From: Patescibacteria group bacterium
Lineage (GTDB): Bacteria > Patescibacteriota > Doudnabacteria > UBA920 > 2-01-FULL-50-11
Direction: 5' to 3'
DNA: 10,235 nucleotides
Assembly (NCBI GenBank): GCA_023485925.1
Contig: JAMDAJ010000013.1
Coordinates: 1-10,235, forward strand
How positions within the stretch are numbered: position 1 is the stretch's first letter; each line of letters begins with the position of its first letter. The translations under genes were made by a program, and so were the position numbers. The notes beneath the pieces were generated by a model. That model did no database searches. It saw only the letters and a program-made list of their open reading frames with translations, and had not been told where the DNA came from. Below are positions 1-5,222 of this stretch, one piece after another.

Positions 1-656
1 CCGCCCAGAACTTCCAAGACCTGCAAGCTGTGCGCCAATTCCACGCCCGAAAGGGTAAGGGCGTCCTCCAGCATGCGGCCCGACTCTTCGTCCCACAAAA
101 AATCCCAAAAGTATCTCTCCCTCATCACCAAAGTTACGGATAATCCCGCCATGCGCATAAGCTCGCAGGTTTCAAAACCCACGAATCCCCCGCCTAAAAC
201 CACTACTTTCTTTGAGGTTTGCAATGCCGCAATGATCGCCCGGGCATGTTCCAGTGAGCGCAGATAAAAAACTCCGGGCTTATCGGCATCCGGCCCGGGA
301 AGTTTTGCGGCGCGGGCGCCAAGCGCAAGCAGTAACTTTTCGTAGCCGAGCGCTTGGCCGTCGGACAAGGTTAGCAGTTTAGCTTTCGCGTCCAAAGCAA
401 CGGCCGAAAGCCCAGAATAAAATTCGATGCGCTGCGCTTGATACCAAGCCGGCTTTTTTAGCCAGATGCTGTCGAACGAAATTTTGCCCAAAAAAAACGC
501 GGGCTTGGACATCATTATGCGCGAATAGAATGGATACGGCTCGTCGGAAATAATGGCGACGGTGCCGCTTGGGTCTTTTGCCCGGATAGTCTCCGCCGCC
601 GTGGTGCCGGCCACGCCTCCGCCGACGATGAGATATTTGTAAGTTTGTTTCGGCAT
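1..656 (-). CDS. FAD/NAD(P)-dependent pyridine nucleotide-disulfide oxidoreductase, N-terminal part (cut by window edge)
   Basis: The frame stays open from an ATG at 654-656 to the window edge, giving 218 visible residues. It starts with a beta strand and an FAD-binding glycine motif GGGVAG (residues 12-17). A second Rossmann motif, VVVLGGGFVG (about 151-160), would bind NAD(P)H. A Y-P-F-Y-S-R-I segment and the 'LLLALGARA' strand are typical of the Pyr_redox_2 family (NirB N-terminal half, rubredoxin or ferredoxin reductases, CoA-disulfide reductase-like). I see no CxxxxC redox pair, which argues against the lipoamide dehydrogenase type. It probably transfers electrons from NAD(P)H to a small carrier or to oxygen in the cytoplasm; the acceptor cannot be told. 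Upstream lies a leader of about 145 nt with several hairpins and a promoter near 809-836. There is no strong Shine-Dalgarno; a G-run sits about 11 nt upstream. Confidence 0.85.
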   Translation of the reverse strand, partial: MPKQTYKYLIVGGGVAGTTAAETIRAKDPSGTVAIISDEPYPFYSRIMMSKPAFFLGKISFDSIWLKKPAWYQAQRIEFYSGLSAVALDAKAKLLTLSDGQALGYEKLLLALGARAAKLPGPDADKPGVFYLRSLEHARAIIAALQTSKKVVVLGGGFVGFETCELMRMAGLSVTLVMRERYFWDFLWDEESGRMLEDALTLSGVELAHSLQVLEVLG

Positions 657-669
657 AGTTTTTTTATTG

Positions 670-799
670 CCCCCGGCCGAATACCCAGATTGCAATTGGG
701 GTGAAGGCCGGAGAGAAAGTGAGTCGGCGGAGCCGACACATTGGGCAACAAAGCCCCCTGATGCCCCGCCTTTAGTTCGTCGAAAGGCGGGGAGGCTTT
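670..799 (-). promoter_or_regulatory. Structured 5' leader of the oxidoreductase gene (three hairpins)
   Basis: Three inverted repeats sit between the promoter and the ATG. The first has 10 bp arms at 764-773 and 783-792 (CCCCGCCTTT/AAAGGCGGGG), extended by AAAGCC/GGCTTT at 750-755 and 794-799. The second is a 6 bp arm, 3 nt loop hairpin at 723-737 (GTCGGC/GCCGAC). The third is CCGGCC/GGCCGG closing a region around 672-711. No U-run follows any of them, so they do not look like terminators; they could be dispersed palindromic repeats or a leader structure. Confidence 0.4.
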
Positions 800-808
800 A
801 TTAAGTTG

Positions 809-836
809 ATTTTAACATATTACGGCGGCAAAACAA
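809..836 (-). promoter_or_regulatory. Promoter for the oxidoreductase gene
   Basis: On the minus strand TTGTTT (831-836), 16 nt, then TAAAAT (809-814) preceded by TGT, an extended -10. The same 13 nt block (plus strand ATTTTAACATATT) recurs at 3735-3747 ahead of the methyltransferase gene. The -35 overlaps the U-run of the terminator of the upstream zinc-ribbon gene. Confidence 0.5.
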
Positions 837-866
837 AAAAACCTCGCTTAAGATAGCTTGAGGTTT
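831..866 (-). terminator. Intrinsic terminator of the zinc-ribbon gene
   Basis: Minus-strand stem AACCTC/GAGGTT (arms at 860-865 and 840-845) is extended internally by GCT/AGC across a 2 nt bulge, then followed by a T-rich tract ending TTTTGTTTT. Confidence 0.7.
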
Positions 867-868
867 GA

Positions 869-1246
869 TTAGGACCGGTCGATGTCGAACTTGGTATTGC
901 AGTTACACACACTGCCCTTCGTTTGACGTCCACCCGACATAGGTATGCCGATCGCAGTGAGGACAATAGCCGTACGAAGCCTGCGCCCGCATTACGGGCT
1001 TGGCAGGCTTTGATAGTGGAGGTGAGACGGGGCGACGGGTTTTTTACCCGACCGTTTCGGCGGGTTTTCATCCTCGTGGAGCAAGGCAAAGGCCTGGCTC
1101 CGCACGGTTTCGAGCTCATGGATGTGAAGTGGGCCCAAGCCGGGCGCCTGGTTGCAGCGGTATCGCTTTCGATGGAGCGGCGTAAAGGTCACGCCGCCGG
1201 CCTGCTTGATTGCCGCGAGATGTTCGTGAGTGATCTGCCCTTTCAT
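869..1246 (-). pseudogene. Small zinc-ribbon protein gene needing two frame corrections (pseudogene, sequencing error or frameshifting)
   Basis: The ATG at 1244-1246 follows a strong Shine-Dalgarno (AAGGGGAGG, 5 nt spacing) and a good promoter. As sequenced it gives an 84 aa protein ending at 992, which I do not recognise. Another frame, downstream, encodes a Y-G-Y-CPHC knuckle (CPHC at 954-965), then a TAA at 903-905. The third frame continues as C-x-C-N-T-K-F-D-I-D and stops at 869-871. One extra A in the A6 run (plus-strand T6 at 1040-1045), or a -1 slip there, joins the first two frames. Removing one base in the TGTGTGT tract near 904-911 gives CPHC-x14-CVNC, a textbook four-cysteine zinc ribbon. 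The joined product would be about 125 aa, with a basic, proline-rich linker. The terminator directly after 869 supports a single gene spanning the whole stretch. Its function is unknown. Confidence 0.55.
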
Positions 1247-1286
1247 GGTTCCTCCCCTTGACTATCGGTAAAATAGCTGACACAAA

Positions 1287-1315
1287 AATATACCATTGCC
1301 AAAATATCTCCGCAA
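1287..1315 (-). promoter_or_regulatory. Promoter of the zinc-ribbon gene
   Basis: Minus strand TTGCGG (1310-1315), 17 nt spacer, TATATT (1287-1292). Transcription would start near 1280, about 35 nt before the ATG, leaving no room for a leader like those of the 4600-6900 units. Confidence 0.5.
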
Positions 1316-1345
1316 GGACGCTCATCAAGTCAAAACGAAGCCCCT

Positions 1346-1801
1346 TCAGAACAAGTCCTTATCCACAAAATGAATGCGCAGATTCAACGCCTTGGCCGTC
1401 TTGAATTCGTCGATTGACCCCGCAGATTCTTCCCAGCGGGGCGTAAAGAATACGTCGGTGACGTGGCCGCTTGCCAAAACGCTTCTCCAGAATCGCAAAA
1501 AGTCTTCCTTGCCGTATCCCGGCCGGCTGGCTCGTTGCCTGACAAAAACCTCGCCATCAAAAACCTCCGGCGCCGAAATCATCGGGAAACCGCGGCGCTC
1601 GCGCAAAGCGCTCGTGAATCGATCCAACCTTTTGAAATTTTTTTCCGCGTGTTCCAGGCCTTCGGAAGTGATGATGCCCGCGACATAACCAATGCGCATA
1701 TCGCGGCGCCGATTAAGCTGGTTCAAAACCGAAAGCAAACCCTTATAAACCTCCTCCAAATTCTCCGCCTCCCCTATTGCCTCAAAAAATAGTTCTCGCA
1801 T
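1346..1801 (-). CDS. Nucleoside 2-deoxyribosyltransferase-like / DUF4406-like protein
   Basis: A 151 aa protein. The C-terminal part, D-V-F-F-T-P-R-W-E-E-S-A-G-S-I-D-E-F (about 116-133), resembles the conserved P-x-W-x-x-S-x-G-x-x-x-E block of DUF4406 and nucleoside 2-deoxyribosyltransferase-like Rossmann proteins, where the Glu near its end is the likely catalytic residue. The N-terminus is helical (residues 1-32), followed by a strand R-I-G-Y-V-A-G (36-42) that may form the nucleotide-binding edge. These families act on deoxynucleosides or nucleotides, or occur as phage-like sanitation enzymes; the substrate here is unknown. A purine-rich GAGAGGAAG lies about 9 nt before the ATG. The two Nudix genes lie upstream in the same direction, but a 245 nt repeat-rich gap separates them, so co-transcription is uncertain. 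Confidence 0.55.
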   Translation of the reverse strand: MRELFFEAIGEAENLEEVYKGLLSVLNQLNRRRDMRIGYVAGIITSEGLEHAEKNFKRLDRFTSALRERRGFPMISAPEVFDGEVFVRQRASRPGYGKEDFLRFWRSVLASGHVTDVFFTPRWEESAGSIDEFKTAKALNLRIHFVDKDLF

Positions 1802-1810
1802 AGTATGTCT

Positions 1811-2020
1811 TCCTCTCTCCCATGTAGGAGGGGGTTAGGGTGAGGTAAGGAATAATGCCTGCTGACCATGCTCCCAACCTCTCCCTACCCTCTCCGCTTA
1901 GCCCTTTCCTTATTTATCTCCCCAGGCGTGGGGAGATGTCGCGGAGCGAAAGAGAGGTCGAACCGCTGGAACTCCCCCTCATCCGGCCTTCTGCCACCTT
2001 CTCCCTCAAGGGAGAAGGAA
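1811..2020. repeat. C/T-rich dispersed palindromic repeat block (REP-like)
   Basis: The 245 nt gap 1802-2046 holds no convincing gene. It has two near-perfect palindromes: ATCTCCCC/GGGGAGAT (1916-1923, 1930-1937, 6 nt loop) and CCTTCTCCCT/AGGGAGAAGG (1997-2006, 2009-2018, 2 nt loop). Around them are runs such as CCTCTCCCTACCCTC, a 15 nt string that also occurs near 6178-6192. The pattern is like the 'CCCTCTCCC...GGGAGAGGG' dispersed repeats found in many bacterial genomes. Confidence 0.5.
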
Positions 2021-2046
2021 ATATGGAACGCTGTGCGGAGAGGAAA

Positions 2047-2484
2047 TTATTTTCGATTTCTATAATACTCCCTAAAACAAACATCCAGATCGGAAGAGCG
2101 TCGTGTCGCCATCGCCTCTTCCGGCGTCACCCAGATAAAATTATCGTGCTCGTCTGCTTTGATTTTGACTTCCGGTTTTTGGGCGACCGCGATGCGATAC
2201 TGGTGGTTGGTAAAATCGAATTCCGGATAGCGCACGTAAGCGGCACCGATCGGTTGCAATTCGATCGGGTTGATGTTAATGCCCGTTTCCTCCCTTATTT
2301 CGCGGACCAAAGCATCAGCCAAATCCTCGCCCGCCTCCGCCTTGCCGCCGGGCACGCCCCAGCGGCCGCCCTGCACCTTGTCCGGCAAGCGCCTGATGAG
2401 CAAAATTTTGCCGCCGTGCTCGATGATGCAGGTGACAGTGGTTAGGTCGTATTTAAAGTCTTTTGGCGGAGTTCTGAAATACAT
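2047..2484 (-). CDS. Nudix hydrolase (145 aa), C-terminus affected by an adapter-like insert
   Basis: Residues 47-69 match the full Nudix box G-x5-E-x7-R-E-U-x-E-E-x-G-U (G47, E53, R61-E62, E65-E66, G68), so it should bind metal and cleave a nucleoside diphosphate linked to another moiety. The preceding W-G-V-P-G-G and R-R-L-P segments are typical of the ADP-ribose/NADH/MutT-like group; the substrate cannot be assigned. Near the C-terminus the sequence T-R-R-S-S-D-L is encoded by 2087-2106, a perfect 20 nt match to an Illumina adapter, so residues about 126-133 are probably not native. The remaining tail, D-V-C-F-R-E-Y-Y, looks genuine. It starts 22 nt after the stop of the 193 aa Nudix gene, suggesting one operon. 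No strong Shine-Dalgarno is visible. Confidence 0.85.
   Translation of the reverse strand: MYFRTPPKDFKYDLTTVTCIIEHGGKILLIRRLPDKVQGGRWGVPGGKAEAGEDLADALVREIREETGININPIELQPIGAAYVRYPEFDFTNHQYRIAVAQKPEVKIKADEHDNFIWVTPEEAMATRRSSDLDVCFREYYRNRK
2087..2106. other. Illumina TruSeq adapter fragment in the assembly
   Basis: The plus strand reads AGATCGGAAGAGCGTCGTGT, identical to the first 20 nt of the TruSeq universal adapter (as its reverse complement). On the minus strand it reads as the 3' end of the adapter, ending exactly at CTCTTCCGATCT, so the genuine insert would begin at 2086 going leftwards. After 20 nt the adapter match stops. Confidence 0.9.
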
Positions 2485-2506
2485 CTATTCACTTAATAAA
2501 CTGGCA

Positions 2507-3088
2507 TTATTTCTGCAAGTTTAATTTTAGCTTTGCCATTTTTTTGGGATCGAGCTTCGCTTCTAGCGCCATGATTTTCAATTCGTGCTCGCCAAAATCC
2601 CCTCGCGCGGCCATTTCGATGAATTTGTTGAAACTCACAAATTTAAGTTTGATTTTCTCGCCGGGGTCCAAATTTTGTTCGGCCACCTTTTTGCAGCCCC
2701 GCGCCACGAAAGTAAAAATAACCCATTCGGTTTTCGTCATTGGCTGATAGGCGTGCAACAATCCCCAATCCGGAGCTTGATAGCCGGTTTCTTCCAAAAG
2801 TTCGCGTTTTGCGGCCGCCAAAATATCCTCGTCCAACTCAACGCGTCCGGCGATGGTTGTAGTGACAGGCTTTAAACTCGGCTGCTCCTCGTAAGCCACA
2901 ATGATTTTCCCGTCTTGGGTTACGGGAATTATCGAAACCGTGTCGGGCCGCTTTAGCCGCTCGAATGTTACCGTGGAACCATCGAACATTTTTTGCGGCC
3001 ACTGGTAGACATCATAAATCTCGCCGGAAAAAACTTTGCGCGCGGAACCCGGCATCGTTTGTTTGGATTTGGGACGTAAGATTTTCAT
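2507..3088 (-). CDS. Nudix hydrolase, ADP-ribose pyrophosphatase-like (193 aa)
   Basis: A complete Nudix box spans residues 81-103 (G81, E87, R95-E96, E99-E100, G102). An N-terminal beta-rich segment (about 17-50, with V-F-S-G-E-I-Y-D-V-Y) and the 'V-S-I-I-P-V-T-Q-D-G-K-I' strand before the box are typical of the ADP-ribose/sugar-nucleotide pyrophosphatase subgroup. The usual role is hydrolysis of ADP-ribose or related NDP-sugars to AMP/NMP and a sugar phosphate in the cytoplasm. The strand upstream of the box has T-T-T-I-A-G, where E-x-P-A-G is more common, so substrate choice may differ. The C-terminus is Lys-rich. It lies between the broken methyltransferase (27 nt upstream) and the second Nudix gene (22 nt downstream), all on one strand, so the three probably form an operon. 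There is no clear ribosome site. Confidence 0.85.
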   Translation of the reverse strand: MKILRPKSKQTMPGSARKVFSGEIYDVYQWPQKMFDGSTVTFERLKRPDTVSIIPVTQDGKIIVAYEEQPSLKPVTTTIAGRVELDEDILAAAKRELLEETGYQAPDWGLLHAYQPMTKTEWVIFTFVARGCKKVAEQNLDPGEKIKLKFVSFNKFIEMAARGDFGEHELKIMALEAKLDPKKMAKLKLNLQK

Positions 3089-3115
3089 GATTTATTTCGG
3101 CAGCTTGACGATATA

Positions 3116-3706
3116 TTACGTCCAGTCAACATACCAACCCTTAGACAAGCTTGGCGACTTACCCCAAGCGACGATTTTCCAGCCGGCGGGTTTTAAAATG
3201 GATTCGACTTTTTGTTTATTCCAAAAACTAAAGTAGCGTTTGTCGCTTTTAGGAGCTAGCCCACTTGCACGCCCGGGCAGTAAAATGAAACCGTACCCGC
3301 CCGACTTCGTGAGTTTTTGCAGATTAGATAGGAGCTTAGGCCAGTCTTTGGGCGCAATGTTCATCAAGACCGCCGCCGCCCAAAAGCCGGCAAACCGTTC
3401 GCTGTCTCAAAAATCGAATACGTCCGCGCGGTGAAAGGTCATCTGCGGAAAATGAGCCCGGGCGGTTTTGAGCATGCCGCGACTGATATCCAAGCCTTCG
3501 TACTTTAATTTGCTGCCGACGCCTAAGAATAAGGGAATATGGATACCCCAGGCGCAGCCAATATCCAAAACGCGGGCGCCGGGACGGAAATAGGAAACGA
3601 AGTCCCGGAACTGCTTTTCGTACCAAAAACTGTCGGCCACGTATTGGCACCAGACCTTCGCTTTTTGGTCGTAAAAATTCCCTGTTGCCGGCCGATAATT
3701 TTTCAT
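3116..3706 (-). pseudogene. SAM-dependent class I methyltransferase interrupted by an in-frame TGA
   Basis: The start is taken as the ATG at 3704-3706 (M-K-N-Y), because a promoter-like extended -10 lies just upstream; an earlier in-frame TTG at 3775 would precede that promoter. Residues about 45-60 carry the SAM-binding motif V-L-D-I-G-C-A-W-G, followed by G-L-D-I-S (motif II) and H-R-A-D-V-F-D-F (motif III). A TGA at 3407-3409 follows immediately. The same frame then continues without a stop as D-S-E-R-F-A-G-F-W-A-A-A-V-L-M-N-I-A (motif IV-like), a glycine loop region and a beta hairpin to the TAA at 3116. The whole is about 196 residues, a normal size for the fold. With TGA as a stop the protein would lack its C-terminal half. 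One substitution would restore it. The methyl acceptor is unknown. Confidence 0.75.
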
Positions 3707-3734
3707 ATCCTTAAAAAATATATTAGCCACCTTA

Positions 3735-3743
3735 ATTTTAACA
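3735..3743 (-). promoter_or_regulatory. Extended -10 element for the methyltransferase/Nudix operon
   Basis: Minus strand TG-T-TAAAAT, identical in a 13 nt block to the promoter of the oxidoreductase gene. No convincing -35 was found. It lies about 30 nt upstream of the ATG at 3706 and is arranged back to back with the plus-strand promoter at 3777. Confidence 0.4.
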
Positions 3744-3776
3744 TATTTTTCGGCACGCAACACAAAAAAACGCAAG

Positions 3777-3805
3777 TTGACGCGAAACCCCTTCTGTGCT
3801 ATACT
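3777..3805 (+). promoter_or_regulatory. Strong sigma70-type promoter of the RRM protein gene
   Basis: TTGACG (3777-3782), 17 nt spacer, TATACT (3800-3805). Five of six bases match the consensus in each hexamer. Transcription would start near 3812, giving a 5' untranslated region of about 155 nt. Confidence 0.8.
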
Positions 3806-3811
3806 CCCCTT

Positions 3812-3960
3812 ACCTGTCTAGATTTTTACAAAAGCACGTTTCTTTTCTAGTCTCTTGCCTCTGGACCTTTAGGTGGTTTCGCAAAGCTAGTTGAAAGTGA
3901 AAGTTGGTAAAAATCAGGTCGTAAACAGGGAACACCTAATAAGTTCACAAGAACAAGAAT
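3812..3960 (+). promoter_or_regulatory. Long structured 5' UTR of the RRM gene, possible pseudoknot
   Basis: GATTTTTAC (3821-3829) is perfectly complementary to GTAAAAATC (3907-3915), and the helix extends with ACCT (3812-3815)/AGGT (3916-3919) across a 5 nt bulge. Inside the loop, TTTC and TTTCTAG segments (about 3840-3850) can pair with CTAG and GAAA segments (3887-3902). TTAGGTG in the loop (3869-3875) is complementary to CACCTAA (3933-3939) outside it, which would make a pseudoknot just upstream of the ribosome site. No ORF is seen in it. Confidence 0.5.
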
Positions 3961-3967
3961 AGGAACT

Positions 3968-4300
3968 ATGGGAAAGAAACTTTTTGTCGGCAATCTGCCG
4001 TACACGGTCAATGACGATCAGCTTCGTGAAGCCTTCGTCAATGCCGGTATCGGCACTGTCGAAACTGCCACTGTCATCATGGACAAGTTCACCGGCCGCA
4101 GCAAAGGCTTCGGCTTCGTGGAAATGTCCTCCGATGAAGAGGCACAGGCCGCGGTCGGCAAGCTTAACGGCACCGATCTCGGTGGCCGGGCCATAGTCGT
4201 CAATGAAGCGCGTCCGATGCAGGAGCGCAAACCAGGCGGCTTTGGAGGCGGTCGCGGCGGATATCGCGGAGGCAACTCCGGCGGTTCCGACCGGTACTAA
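3968..4300 (+). CDS. RRM-type RNA-binding protein with glycine-rich tail
   Basis: A 110 aa protein. One RNA recognition motif spans residues about 4-82, with RNP2 L-F-V-G-N-L (5-10) and RNP1 K-G-F-G-F-V-E-M (46-53); aromatic residues F6, F48 and F50 would stack on RNA bases. Residues 88-110 form a Gly/Arg/Tyr-rich tail (G-G-F-G-G-G-R-G-G-Y-R-G-G). This is the layout of the cyanobacterial Rbp and other bacterial single-RRM proteins, which bind mRNA and are often cold-induced or autoregulated. AGGAACT before the ATG gives a Shine-Dalgarno. The gene stands alone, with its own strong promoter, a long structured leader and an intrinsic terminator, so high, post-transcriptionally tuned expression is likely (inference). 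Confidence 0.92.
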   Translation: MGKKLFVGNLPYTVNDDQLREAFVNAGIGTVETATVIMDKFTGRSKGFGFVEMSSDEEAQAAVGKLNGTDLGGRAIVVNEARPMQERKPGGFGGGRGGYRGGNSGGSDRY

Positions 4301-4319
4301 ACTAGAATCTAGTTAGTCC

Positions 4320-4350
4320 AAAAAATCCCTCCTTATCAGAGGGATTTTTT
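4320..4350 (+). terminator. Intrinsic terminator of the RRM gene
   Basis: Arms AAAAAATCCCTC (4320-4331) and GAGGGATTTTTT (4339-4350) with a 7 nt loop; a T6 tract closes the 3' arm and the A-rich 5' side makes it potentially bidirectional. A 13 nt palindrome ACTAGAATCTAGT (4301-4313) lies between the stop codon and the terminator. Confidence 0.9.
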
Positions 4351-4382
4351 GATGCAAGATTTTTATTTCGGGCTGCTGGTAA

Positions 4383-4406
4383 TCCCTGCCTGTCGGCAGG
4401 CAGGGA
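4383..4406. repeat. GC-rich palindromic repeat ('ACRQAG' type)
   Basis: TCCCTGCCTG / CAGGCAGGGA (4383-4392, 4397-4406), a perfect 10 bp inverted repeat around TCGG. Plus-strand translation reads P-A-C-R-Q-A-G, a string I recall from many spurious Parcubacteria ORFs. It lies downstream of tRNA-Pro and abuts a duplicated piece of it. Confidence 0.6.
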
Positions 4407-4422
4407 ACCCGGTCTACATGCA
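4405..4422 (-). repeat. 18 nt duplicate of an internal piece of tRNA-Pro
   Basis: GAACCCGGTCTACATGCA (plus strand) occurs at 4405-4422 and again at 4471-4488 inside the tRNA gene, where it covers the 3' anticodon stem, the variable region and the 5' T-arm. Confidence 0.8.
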
Positions 4423-4428
4423 TCTCCA

Positions 4429-4548
4429 CCCCGTTAAATATTTTCTGCCCCTATCGGGGTGCCGGGAATTGAACCCGGTCTACATGCACCCCATGCATGC
4501 GTACTGCCGGTATACTACACCCCGGACAGGGGCAGAAATTCAACGGGG
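4429..4548. repeat. Inverted repeat flanking tRNA-Pro
   Basis: The left arm (4429-4452) begins CCCCGTT and ends TTTCTGCCCCT. The right arm (4528-4548) is AGGGGCAGAAA plus AACGGGG. The inner 11 bp and outer 7 bp pair perfectly, with an unequal internal loop. Only a few nt separate the inner arms from the tRNA ends, so the primary transcript could fold the tRNA on top of a long extra helix. Confidence 0.7.
4454..4524 (-). tRNA. tRNA-Pro(GGG)
   Basis: Minus-strand cloverleaf of 71 nt. The acceptor is CGGGGTG/CACCCCG with C1-G72 and A73, the bacterial tRNA-Pro identity elements. The D-arm is GTAT/GTAC. The anticodon stem CATGC/GCATG carries loop ATGGGGT, so the anticodon is GGG with U33 and G37. 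The T-arm is CCGGG-TTCAATT-CCCGG. The D-loop and variable loop are short. CCA is not encoded. It decodes CCC. Confidence 0.9.
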
Positions 4549-4583
4549 CCGAATGTCCTACAGCCAGGAAAACTGTCTGCCTC

Positions 4584-4589
4584 ATTATA
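4584..4589 (-). promoter_or_regulatory. Possible -10 box for tRNA-Pro
   Basis: A perfect TATAAT (minus strand), about 60 nt upstream of the tRNA 5' end. No good -35 is seen 16-18 nt further upstream, which is T-rich. Confidence 0.35.
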
Positions 4590-4605
4590 CTAAAAAGTAA
4601 GTAAT

Positions 4606-4657
4606 AAAAAAAGCCGGCGGAACACCAGCTGAAACGAGCGGACGCGCTTTTCCGGTT
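4606..4657 (-). terminator. Possible terminator after the 112 aa gene
   Basis: A GCCGGC-containing stretch is followed by T7 on the minus strand (plus-strand A run 4606-4612). Pairing of CCGG (4652-4655) with CCGG (4614-4617) is weak and it overlaps the stop codon, so only the U-run and position support it. Confidence 0.3.
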
Positions 4658-4994
4658 AGATCGGCACGTCCTCAAAGCCCAGCACGACTTCGCCTGTGGT
4701 AAGATCGGCGAGGCCGGAAGCCGGGCGCCCGTTAAGAACGCATTCGAAGAGTACAACGCCCCCCTTCCCGTCGATCGGCTTGTAGGTGACAAGCTCGATA
4801 TTGACAGGGGTCTGGGGGTCGGTTGCAGAAACGGCGTTGATGAAGGTCGCCGTTTTGACCACAGCTCCGTCCTTCAAAACGCGAACGTCAGCCGTCTGGA
4901 CCACGCCAGCGTGCGGGAGACGGTACTTTTCGATTTCCCGAAACCCGACAGCAAAACCGCGCGCGACGGGAGATTTCAAAACATCGGTGAGCAT
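4656..4994 (-). CDS. Unknown 112 aa protein under a Leu-rich leader attenuator
   Basis: I do not recognise this protein. The start is the ATG at 4992-4994, because GGAGGG lies 4-5 nt upstream; an in-frame TTG at 5006 would place the Shine-Dalgarno inside the gene. The sequence is predicted beta-rich and soluble, with alternating hydrophobic strands such as V-R-V-L-K-D-G-A-V-V, V-N-I-E-L-V-T-Y and G-G-V-V-L-F-E-C-V-L. There is no signal peptide, no membrane segment and one cysteine. It ends D-V-P-I. A promoter, a 29 codon leader ORF and an intrinsic terminator precede it, about 70 nt before the start, so full-length transcription requires reading through that terminator. The neighbouring units have the same arrangement, which suggests shared regulation with the LOG-like and zinc-ribbon genes. 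Confidence 0.7.
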   Translation of the reverse strand: MLTDVLKSPVARGFAVGFREIEKYRLPHAGVVQTADVRVLKDGAVVKTATFINAVSATDPQTPVNIELVTYKPIDGKGGVVLFECVLNGRPASGLADLTTGEVVLGFEDVPI

Positions 4995-5062
4995 TCGACC
5001 CTCCAATCAGTTGATTTCAGACACGGCCGAAAGTTCGATGTGTTGAACCCTCCACCGCGGCT

Positions 5063-5093
5063 AAAATAAAAACCCGCGCCCGGTTTGGCGCGG
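5063..5093 (-). terminator. Leader terminator (attenuator) of the 112 aa gene
   Basis: Minus strand CCGCGCC (5087-5093), loop AAACCG, GGCGCGG (5074-5080), then GTTTTTATTTT. The 5' arm plus its loop A's (CCGCGCCAAA, 5084-5093) is perfectly complementary over 10 nt to TTTGGCGCGG inside the leader ORF (5135-5144), giving a mutually exclusive antiterminator. Confidence 0.8.
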
Positions 5094-5120
5094 TCCGTGA
5101 TTTCCCTGACAAATTGCGAA

Positions 5121-5210
5121 TTATCTACGGTTTTCCGCGCCAAATGTAAGCAGGCCCAACAACAAGAGGGAAGAAAGCAAACTGGTCTGAGTAGCGCGGT
5201 TAAATGTCAT
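5121..5210 (-). CDS. Leader peptide with Leu run, 29 codons
   Basis: The ATG at 5208-5210 lies 12 nt after the -10 box, so the message is nearly leaderless and lacks a Shine-Dalgarno. The peptide begins M-T-F-N-R and contains L-L-S-S-L-L-L-L-G-L-L (residues 11-21), eight Leu in eleven codons. It ends G-A-E-N-R-R and stops with TAA at 5121-5123. The antiterminator segment starts within the codons just after the Leu run and ends 11 nt before the stop. That is where stalled or terminating ribosomes would have opposite effects on the downstream terminator. The peptide shares length, initial M-T and terminal R-R with the leader of the LOG-like gene. It is probably a cis-acting sensor, not a functional protein. 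Confidence 0.6.
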   Translation of the reverse strand: MTFNRATQTSLLSSLLLLGLLTFGAENRR

Positions 5211-5222
5211 TTGCTTGAATAC

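Noticed and set aside
1855..2445. 196 aa plus-strand ORF
   Set aside because: It runs antisense over the Nudix gene and through the C-rich repeats, with no ribosome site or recognisable domain.
4530..4600. A second tRNA on the minus strand, perhaps tRNA-Gly(UCC)
   Set aside because: An anticodon-like arm (ACAGT-TTTCCTG-GCTGT) is present, but base 37 would be U, the T-loop is not canonical and no acceptor stem forms. The TATAAT in the 'D-arm' is better read as a -10 box.
4349..4600. 83 aa plus-strand ORF containing PACRQAG
   Set aside because: A translation of the palindromic repeat and of antisense tRNA-Pro; not a gene.
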